From the NCBI RefSeq assembly GCF_025994435.1, contig NZ_BAQK01000005.1, forward strand, positions 1-64,000: a stretch of DNA of 64,000 bases, given 5' to 3'. Each line of letters opens with the position of its first letter. Positions within the stretch are counted from its first letter, which is position 1. The translations under genes and the position numbers were made by a program. A model generated the notes under the pieces. It ran no database searches and had not been told where the DNA came from. It worked only from the letters and a program-made list of their open reading frames with translations. Positions 58,152 through 64,000 of this stretch are shown in pieces. The DNA comes from Gluconacetobacter johannae (GTDB taxonomy: Bacteria; Pseudomonadota; Alphaproteobacteria; Acetobacterales; Acetobacteraceae).

Positions 58152-60668
58152 TTACTTGAGCATGGGTGTTGGATTGAGACGATTGAAAATGCTCTCGATG
58201 TCCCAGCGGCCATCTTCCGTTTCCTTGCTGATCGCGATCAGCCGTTCCATCGGCGTGCGCTTGCGCAGGTCTTCGATCAGTGCAAGCAGTTCGTCGCGCA
58301 GCGCTGCCAACGCCGATGGCTGGCATAAGCTCATGACGGCCGAAGGATTGGACCGGGAATGCGCTTTCCCGGCCGGGCCGACAAAGGCTAGGCCGATTAT
58401 GTCGTAATCGGGATAAGTCTGTGTCATCCATTCGAGATGATCGTGACCCTGCGAAATGTCCTTCTTGAAATAGGTTGCCGGGTCGTTCTTGTCGGTCTTC
58501 AATTCGAACCCCAGCTGGCGCGGCTTTGCCTCGTCGCGCCACAGTACGTCGGGTCCAGTGTCTCCGTCATTGTCGGGCCGCGTCGCGGTAAAGCCGAGCA
58601 GTTCGCCGAGCGCGCGCACGCCGGCTTCTGCCTGCCTGGGATGACCTTGATCGATGAGAGCGAGCGCCTGTACGATCATTTTCACCTCCGCTTCGAACTT
58701 ATTGCCATTGCTGTAGCAGAGCAGCCCCTGAAGCGAGCGGCCGAAGGCATTCATCTCGGGAATTGCCTTGTCGCTTGTGCTCCGCATCGGCCACGGCAAC
58801 GTCATACCGTTGCCGAGCCGGCGCATTGCTTGCCCGTAGGCAGTGCGCGCCGCATCTTTATCGCCTTCGCGCTCGAAAGCAGCGCCGAGCCATAACGCAT
58901 GCCATCCGCCGAGCGGGGTGTCGTGCTGTGCCGTGGTATCGACTGTCTTCTCCAGCTCCCGCCTAGCGCTTGTCGGATCGTCGCGCCACATCGCCGCGGC
59001 ATATTTGGCTTCGCTGAGCGCCGCTGCCACCATGAAGGGCTCGGCCGCGTTGTGCCGGGCGAGCTGGTCCTGGTCGAGTTCAGCGAGCTTCACCTCGCGC
59101 TGATAGTAGTCGAGCCAGCCTTCGTCGCGGCCTAGCACACGCTCGATCAGCGCAATGGCCTGCTTGTGGCTGTCAATGCCGAACGCCTCCTGTACCTCAC
59201 GCCCGATCAGCACCTGTTTCTGCAAGAGCGGCGGCAGCAGCGCGAGGTTGCGGTCGTTGCCGAGCCATTTGTCAAGGTCGTCGCCCTGAATGAGGAAGGC
59301 ACCATAGTCGTTGCGGCCCCGATTGATCCGCCCGAACAGTTGCGCAAGTCGATTGGCGACGCGCACTGCATGGACGTTATTCATCCGCAGAAACTCCCAC
59401 TGGTAACGCTCAAGCAGCGAGGTTCCCGACGGCAGTCCCTCCATAATCATGATCCGGCAGGTGTCGTGCGGCAGGTCGATGCCGTCGACCCGCGACACCA
59501 GAGTGAACGCGCCCTCACCCCCCTTACGGAACGCGTCGAGCAGCTCGGAAAAATCCTCCCGCGCCGGCGGCTCCGCGACCTTCGCCCAAGCCTTAGCGCG
59601 CTCGTAGTCGGGCACCGCGATCACGACTTTCTGCGTCTCAACCAGCTTTTCCGCGAACTCGGGGCCAAAGCCGTTCTTGACCTTGCGGCCGCTGACGATG
59701 AGGCGCTCGCCGTTGCCGGCATCATTCGACGGCGTGACCGTGACGTCAGGCTTGCGACCGAACGCACGGATGAATTCAGTCTGGCTCTGCAGCGTCGCTG
59801 AGAGATAGACTCGCCTGACCTTCTGCTGGAAGATGTCGAGCGCCAGCGAAGGCAGGAACGGCGGCGTCAGCTCGAATGCACCGCGCGTGAACACTGCGGC
59901 GCACGCATTGATCCGGTCTTCGAGCCAGGCGAACGGATAGGTCAGTTCGTCATGGTCCTTGATCCCGTGCCGCAGAAGGATCTCGAGCAGGCGCTCGCTT
60001 CGCTCGTAGAGGCCGTGCGGCGCGACGAACGCGGTCGAATGCCGCGACAGATCGAGCGCGTCACGGAACCGCCCAGCAACGCCCAGTTCGTGGAAATGCG
60101 GCTTGAACAACTCGGCGATCTCTTTGAACAATTCCTCATGGTCATAGACGTCCACGCGCAGCGTAAATGCGTCGCGCAGGAGACTCTCGGCGACATGCGC
60201 ATCGTCGAAGATGATCGCCTGAGGGAAGAATCGATTACGCAGCGCGCTATGGCCATTGAATAGCGCGGCATAAGTCGTGATACAGAAGGCCTTGCCGGTC
60301 TCGAATAAGTCGTTGGAAAATCCCTTCCGAACACGGGTCGAATGATCGATGCCGATGCGGTTCGCTTCTTCGGCGGTCTGGCGCACCAGATCGATTGTCG
60401 AGCAAACGTAGAGAACATTCTGCAGGCCTTCGTTCACTAGGCTCTGCGCAATCAGCAGGCCGACGATCGTCTTGCCCGCGCCTGTATTGAGCGAAACTAA
60501 TACGTCCTGCCGGTCGCGGGCGGCATGCCATTCGGTGAGCGCCTTGTCCTGGCCGCGCCACAGATCATTGAACGTGCCAGACAAGCTTGGCAGTGATTCA
60601 AAGATTCGGATCGGATCGGTCGGCGCCTGAGCCTTCTTGGCACTGCCGAGCTTTGAAAAGTCCATCAA
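58152..60668 (-). CDS. DEAD/DEAH-type helicase with C-terminal nuclease-like domain
   Basis: An 838 aa superfamily 2 helicase. Walker A is SLNTGAGKTIVG (59-70), motif II is DDAH (155-158), motif III is YLSATLQS, and motif VI is QLFGRINRGRNDYG. The middle is alpha-helical, perhaps repeat-like (EREGDKDAARTAYGQAMRRL). The last part has GPDVLWRDEAKPRQLGFELKTDK, with the Asp and ELK of a PD-(D/E)XK core. It is upstream of the HEPN gene in the same operon. A defence role, cutting invading DNA with HEPN back-up, is inferred. Confidence 0.8.
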   Translation of the reverse strand: MMDFSKLGSAKKAQAPTDPIRIFESLPSLSGTFNDLWRGQDKALTEWHAARDRQDVLVSLNTGAGKTIVGLLIAQSLVNEGLQNVLYVCSTIDLVRQTAEEANRIGIDHSTRVRKGFSNDLFETGKAFCITTYAALFNGHSALRNRFFPQAIIFDDAHVAESLLRDAFTLRVDVYDHEELFKEIAELFKPHFHELGVAGRFRDALDLSRHSTAFVAPHGLYERSERLLEILLRHGIKDHDELTYPFAWLEDRINACAAVFTRGAFELTPPFLPSLALDIFQQKVRRVYLSATLQSQTEFIRAFGRKPDVTVTPSNDAGNGERLIVSGRKVKNGFGPEFAEKLVETQKVVIAVPDYERAKAWAKVAEPPAREDFSELLDAFRKGGEGAFTLVSRVDGIDLPHDTCRIMIMEGLPSGTSLLERYQWEFLRMNNVHAVRVANRLAQLFGRINRGRNDYGAFLIQGDDLDKWLGNDRNLALLPPLLQKQVLIGREVQEAFGIDSHKQAIALIERVLGRDEGWLDYYQREVKLAELDQDQLARHNAAEPFMVAAALSEAKYAAAMWRDDPTSARRELEKTVDTTAQHDTPLGGWHALWLGAAFEREGDKDAARTAYGQAMRRLGNGMTLPWPMRSTSDKAIPEMNAFGRSLQGLLCYSNGNKFEAEVKMIVQALALIDQGHPRQAEAGVRALGELLGFTATRPDNDGDTGPDVLWRDEAKPRQLGFELKTDKNDPATYFKKDISQGHDHLEWMTQTYPDYDIIGLAFVGPAGKAHSRSNPSAVMSLCQPSALAALRDELLALIEDLRKRTPMERLIAISKETEDGRWDIESIFNRLNPTPMLK

Positions 60669-60800
60669 CCTTGCCTCTCCTTTTATTCGGAAGATGGACT
60701 AGCGGCGCACTGAGGCCAACGATTTTCTTATCTGTTTTTTGCCAAACTCCTTTGGCGGCGTGCGGTGATAGACGAGCGATGGGCGCGCGGCATGACGGCC

Positions 60801-61805
60801 TCAAGCCTCAGTGCGCACAAGGATTTTCCTCCCCCGGACGCGCCCGTGCTTCAGGGCAGAGAGGCTTGCCGGCAGGTCATCGAACGCGGTGACTATATGC
60901 TGCTGGAGATCCAGGGCACCAATCCGGACAGCGTCGAGCACGTGCGCTCCGGCCTGGCGCCACTCCCGCCAATCCTCTACCGTCGCATGGCCGTGCGCGC
61001 TGTTCAGTGCGACTTCATGCAGGGACAGCGCCGTCGTGAACGGCGGCAGAGGCGGTGATTCCAGCCGATCCTGAATGCAGACCAGATGTCCGTTATACCC
61101 CACCAGTGGCGCCAGACCGCGTGCATACGCCCCGCTCGTGGTGTCGAATACAGCAAAGAGGCGGCGCGACCCGAGTGCTACGGTCAATTGCGCACGCCAA
61201 GCCTCATCGCGATAATCGAACGTACCGGCAATGCCCAGCGCCAGCAGCCGTTCGCGATGAACCGGCGACGCGGTCGCCCAGACGCGCCAGTTCCGACGCA
61301 ATGCCAGTTGCGTCAGGATCAGCGACACAGCGCCGCCAGCCCCGGTCACCAGTACATCCCGGTTCGGCATATCCGGTACCTTGGCGAGCGCCTGCCACGC
61401 CGTCAGCCCCGGACACGGAATTCCGGCGGCGCTCTCGTCGCTGACACCGTCGGGAATAACGAGCGCGCAATCGGCACCCACGATCGTATATTCCGCGAAG
61501 CTACCCGGTTTGCCGAGCCCCTGATGATATGCGATCCGCGTTCCCAGGGGGATACTCACGCCGTCGCCGACCTCCGCGACGATTCCGACACCGTCCACGC
61601 CCGGCACATGCCCCGGCCTCCATCCGTCGGGACTGGCGGCAATGACTTTCCAATCAACGGGATTGAGCGCGATCATGGTATTGCGCACGACGATCTCACC
61701 CGGTCCTGGCGAAATGGCACCCCGCATTTCCAGCCGAAGCTGCTCAGGCTCACCCGGCGCCTGCCAGGTCCAAACGCGGAATGTGGATGCGTGTGCGTTC
61801 ACCAC
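60801..61805 (-). CDS. Quinone oxidoreductase-like protein (MDR family)
   Basis: A 334 aa medium-chain dehydrogenase/reductase without the zinc-binding Cys set. GVDGVGIVAEVGDGV and NPVDWKVI are the substrate-domain motifs; VLVTGAGGAVSLILTQLALRRNWRV is the NADPH fold, with AGGAV in place of the common AGGVG. Likely a quinone or enone reductase. It is last in the TetR-led operon and overlaps the acetyltransferase gene by 7 bp. Confidence 0.92.
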   Translation of the reverse strand: MVNAHASTFRVWTWQAPGEPEQLRLEMRGAISPGPGEIVVRNTMIALNPVDWKVIAASPDGWRPGHVPGVDGVGIVAEVGDGVSIPLGTRIAYHQGLGKPGSFAEYTIVGADCALVIPDGVSDESAAGIPCPGLTAWQALAKVPDMPNRDVLVTGAGGAVSLILTQLALRRNWRVWATASPVHRERLLALGIAGTFDYRDEAWRAQLTVALGSRRLFAVFDTTSGAYARGLAPLVGYNGHLVCIQDRLESPPLPPFTTALSLHEVALNSAHGHATVEDWREWRQAGAHVLDAVRIGALDLQQHIVTAFDDLPASLSALKHGRVRGRKILVRTEA

Positions 61806-62317
61806 TGATGTCTCCTGTCACGCTGCAAAAGCACCGTCGGCCGATCCCCAAAACGGACATTGCCCTTCAGGGAATATCCGCATTTCTCCGCCACCCTCCG
61901 GGATGCCCCGTTTTCCGGCGCCATGATGCAGACCGTGCGGTCCACGCCGCGCCCGTCCATCCACGCCAGAGCGGCCTGAAGGGCTTCGGTCGCAAATCCT
62001 TGGCCATGCGCCCAGCGCGCCAGAACCCAGCCGGCTTCCGGCACAGTGTCCAGAGGTGGCTCGATATCGCGCTTCCAATCAGCAAAGCCGACATCGCCGA
62101 CATAGTGCCCATCCGCTTTCGTGCGGACACACCAGTATCCATAACCCAGAAAATTCCACAGGCCCCGATAGCGAAGAAGGCGAAACCAGCACTCCTGTTC
62201 CGACGATGGAACACCGCTGATGTGTCGAACGACATCCGGATCGCTCCACATCGCGCGCAGATCGTAGAAATCCTTCATCTGATGGAGCGAGAGGCGCAAT
62301 CTTTCGGTTTCGATCAC
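61799..62317 (-). CDS. GNAT-family acetyltransferase (RimJ/RimL type)
   Basis: A 172 aa N-acetyltransferase of the Acetyltransf_3 group: ETERLRLSLHQMKDF at the start, YVGDVGFADWKRDIEP, and AGWVLARWAHGQGFATEALQAALAWMDGR with the acetyl-CoA-binding loop, then ENGASRRVAEKCGY. It may modify a small molecule or a protein N-terminus. It overlaps the TetR gene by 4 bp and is therefore under the same control. Confidence 0.92.
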   Translation of the reverse strand: MIETERLRLSLHQMKDFYDLRAMWSDPDVVRHISGVPSSEQECWFRLLRYRGLWNFLGYGYWCVRTKADGHYVGDVGFADWKRDIEPPLDTVPEAGWVLARWAHGQGFATEALQAALAWMDGRGVDRTVCIMAPENGASRRVAEKCGYSLKGNVRFGDRPTVLLQRDRRHQW

Positions 62318-62868
62318 ACGGCTCTCCCTTCCTGGTCACCAACACGCAAGGCACGCTCCACAGCATGCCGGAGAGGTTCCATATCACCCTCGGTCGTGAT
62401 CCAGAGCGTTGCCCCTTCGAGTTGCGCGAGGGTATCCGTCGCGACGGACGCCGGTTCGGAAATCTTCCCGGCTTCCAGAATCCCGGCCATCGCATCGCGC
62501 AACCGTGCGAAAAACGCTCGCACCGCGTCCCGAGCGTCCGGTGTTTGCGCCGTCACGCCATACGCGAGATGCAGTCCCACGCAGCGCCCTCTCGCCTCGA
62601 ATGTCTCCGCAATCCGTCCGATCAGCGTCCGCCAGGCAGCACGCCAGTCCGTCGCAGGATCCGGGAGATCGACCAGCACATCGTCGAGCGTCAGGGCCAG
62701 CACCTCGCGTACCAGCGATTCCTTCGACGAAAAGCGCGTATAGAGGCTTTGCGGACGCAAACCCACGCGATCGGCCAGATCGCGCATGGATGCCCCTTCG
62801 TAGCCGTACTCGCGAAACAGTTCGCGAGCTTCGACAACGATCCGGTGGATAGGAACGGGTTCTCTCAT
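62314..62868 (-). CDS. TetR/AcrR-family transcriptional regulator
   Basis: A 184 aa repressor. The N-terminal HTH is IVVEARELFREYGYEGASMRDLADRVGLRPQSLYTRFSSKESLV, and the C-terminal ligand-binding domain is helical. It is first in an operon with the acetyltransferase and oxidoreductase, and divergent from a glutathione S-transferase gene. A perfect dyad, ACGAAC-GGTC-GTTCGT, lies 15 bp upstream, probably its operator controlling both directions in response to an electrophile or quinone. Confidence 0.93.
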   Translation of the reverse strand: MREPVPIHRIVVEARELFREYGYEGASMRDLADRVGLRPQSLYTRFSSKESLVREVLALTLDDVLVDLPDPATDWRAAWRTLIGRIAETFEARGRCVGLHLAYGVTAQTPDARDAVRAFFARLRDAMAGILEAGKISEPASVATDTLAQLEGATLWITTEGDMEPLRHAVERALRVGDQEGRAV

Positions 62869-62882
62869 TTCGCCTTTGACTC

Positions 62883-62898
62883 ACGAACGGTCGTTCGT
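62883..62898. promoter_or_regulatory. TetR operator dyad between tetR and GST
   Basis: ACGAAC (62883-62888) and GTTCGT (62893-62898) with a 4-base spacer form a 16 bp site typical in size for TetR dimers. It lies 15 bp from the tetR start and 80 bp from the GST start. Confidence 0.7.
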
Positions 62899-62977
62899 CA
62901 CAGTAGGGCGCATAATGATGCCGGACAAGTCCCGTCCGCCTCCTACTCTCTTATCTCCGGTCACAGGAGACCTCGTG

Positions 62978-63571
62978 ATGCTTCTCTATGATCTGGACGT
63001 CTCCGGAAACTGCTACAAGATCCGACTTTTCGCGGCCCTGACCAACACGAAGCTGGACCTCGTTCCCGTCGATCTTGCGTCGGGTGAGAACCATGATCCA
63101 GATTTTCGGAAACTGAACCCGTTTGGGGAAGTCCCCGTCCTGGTGGATGGCGACCTTACACTCCGGGACTCCCAGGCCATCCTGGTTTACCTCGCCGGTC
63201 GACTGACGGACCGTAGTTGGTGGCCAGAGGATGCCTGGTCGCAAGCCATCATCACACAATGGCTTTCAGTGGCATCCAGCGAGGTACGCAACGGCCCCAA
63301 CGCCGCCCGTCTGATCCGGAAATTCGGGTACCGCCTCGATATGGGCACCGCCATGCGCTGGACCGACAAACTCCTGCCGCTGCTTGATGAGCATGTCGAG
63401 ACACAGGACTGGTTTGCGCTCGGTCACCCTACGATCGCTGACTGCGCTCTCTTTCCCTATCTCGCACTGGCGCCCGAAGGTGGTATTGACCTTACCCCTT
63501 ACCCGGCCCTGGGACGCTGGCTCGGGCGCATGCGGAATCTGCCGGGCTTCATCCCCATGCCGGGTCTGTGA
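62978..63571 (+). CDS. Glutathione S-transferase family protein (copy 2)
   Basis: A 197 aa glutathione S-transferase. SGNCYKIRLFAAL opens the thioredoxin-like domain, RDSQAILVYLAGRL is the glutathione loop, and TIADCALFPYLALAPEGGIDLTPY is the conserved C-terminal block. The ATG at 62978 follows ACAGGAGA at good distance. It is a close paralog of the GST at 32833-33432, sharing several blocks of near identity. It is probably induced together with the divergent TetR operon. Confidence 0.93.
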   Translation: MLLYDLDVSGNCYKIRLFAALTNTKLDLVPVDLASGENHDPDFRKLNPFGEVPVLVDGDLTLRDSQAILVYLAGRLTDRSWWPEDAWSQAIITQWLSVASSEVRNGPNAARLIRKFGYRLDMGTAMRWTDKLLPLLDEHVETQDWFALGHPTIADCALFPYLALAPEGGIDLTPYPALGRWLGRMRNLPGFIPMPGL

Positions 63572-64000
63572 AGTAATTATTTATATAAACATTCAGGAAA
63601 ACTTTCCCATGCGTCGGCACCGCCATCAGTGGATCGCCCAGTATGCTCTACTGCTTCCATCCGGGCTCCGCGAAACGGGCAATCAATGCACTAACCAATG
63701 ACGCACTTCACCCAATAAGGTCGCACCACCCTGTTTTCTGGCGAAGCGGCTGTGTCACCGTCGAAAATTTGTAGGAGGAAAGCTACCAAGCCCCGGTAGC
63801 CGCACTTTGTGAGGCAACTACAAAGTGGCGACACCTCTCTGGCAACCGTAACATTGAATCGCGACATCCCATCGGACAGGCTTGAACGCAGACGACATTC
63901 CATATATCGTTGAAGACGCTCTTGGCATGAGCATGGCACTCGCCGTTCCGAAGCTGCTGGCAGCATTGCTGTAAAAGATTTTTGAAACATCCTTTCAACT
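63572..64000. other. Right end of the window, nothing recognised
   Basis: 429 bp with an AT-rich stretch just after the GST. A minus-strand frame of about 99 codons (63691-63990) shows no family pattern and is Cys/Arg-rich in a way typical of non-coding translation. The sequence may continue into a gene outside the window. Confidence 0.4.

Noticed and set aside
63691..63990. Minus-strand frame at the right end as a gene
   Set aside because: No ribosome-binding site or family pattern; Cys/Arg-rich composition is typical of a chance frame.
1..64000. CRISPR arrays, tRNA and rRNA genes
   Set aside because: No regularly spaced repeats with unique spacers and no tRNA- or rRNA-like sequence was seen by eye; a covariance-model scan would be decisive.

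Overview
The window is GC-rich DNA from a Gram-negative bacterium, most likely an alphaproteobacterium. The gene set (RlxS-like relaxase, VirD4/TraG, TraF peptidase, DUF2840, DUF736, DUF6499/DUF2285, DUF932, DUF2493, a Toprim protein and a large ParB) is the backbone commonly seen in mobile elements of Acetobacteraceae, sphingomonads and Rhizobiales. I favour Acetobacteraceae, but no rRNA or tRNA is present to fix the taxonomy. The element is a plasmid or plasmid-like integrative conjugative element: it has repA, parA, a ParB-like gene, an iteron-type origin inside the 3' end of repA, and a serine recombinase near its right side.

Layout. (1) 0.1-1.2 kb: an HU protein, an AT-rich orphan gene and a transposase scrap. 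(2) 1.3-16.9 kb: one unbroken operon of a helix-turn-helix protein, a C5-cytosine methyltransferase, a Vsr-type nuclease and then drmD, drmMI, drmA, drmB and drmC. This is a class 1 DISARM anti-phage system carrying an unusual cytosine-methylation/Vsr head. (3) 17-31.7 kb, mostly minus strand: conjugation and replication backbone (copG with a -1 slippery site, traG, parDE, relaxase, lytic transglycosylase, traF, adenine methyltransferase, parA, repA with origin, DUF2285 genes, an XRE regulator and DUF736). No trb mating-pair genes follow copG; DISARM occupies the place where they are usually found. (4) 32.6-39.1 kb: stress and detoxification cargo (glutathione S-transferase, CopD-like, DJ-1 and GlxA proteins, HxlR regulator, azoreductase, cupin). 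(5) 39.2-43.3 kb: more backbone (DUF2493, Toprim, DUF932). (6) 43.7-51 kb: a second accessory island with a zinc-ribbon/HEPN/HNH operon, a PD-(D/E)XK-like protein, and a Ser/Thr kinase next to an Mrr-like nuclease with a thioredoxin-like C-terminus. (7) 51.3-56.6 kb: ParB and the large serine recombinase. (8) 56.8-60.7 kb: a helicase-nuclease with a HEPN partner, another likely defence pair. (9) 60.8-63.6 kb: a TetR-controlled oxidoreductase/acetyltransferase operon divergent from a second glutathione S-transferase.

The most interesting material is the hybrid DISARM operon, three uncharacterised nuclease-bearing modules (43.7-46.8, 48.9-51.0 and 56.8-60.7 kb), a quasi-palindromic operator repeated in at least four intergenic regions that may unite the element under one XRE regulator, the iteron origin hidden in repA, and several structured inverted repeats. 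All calls come from reading the sequence; no database search was possible.
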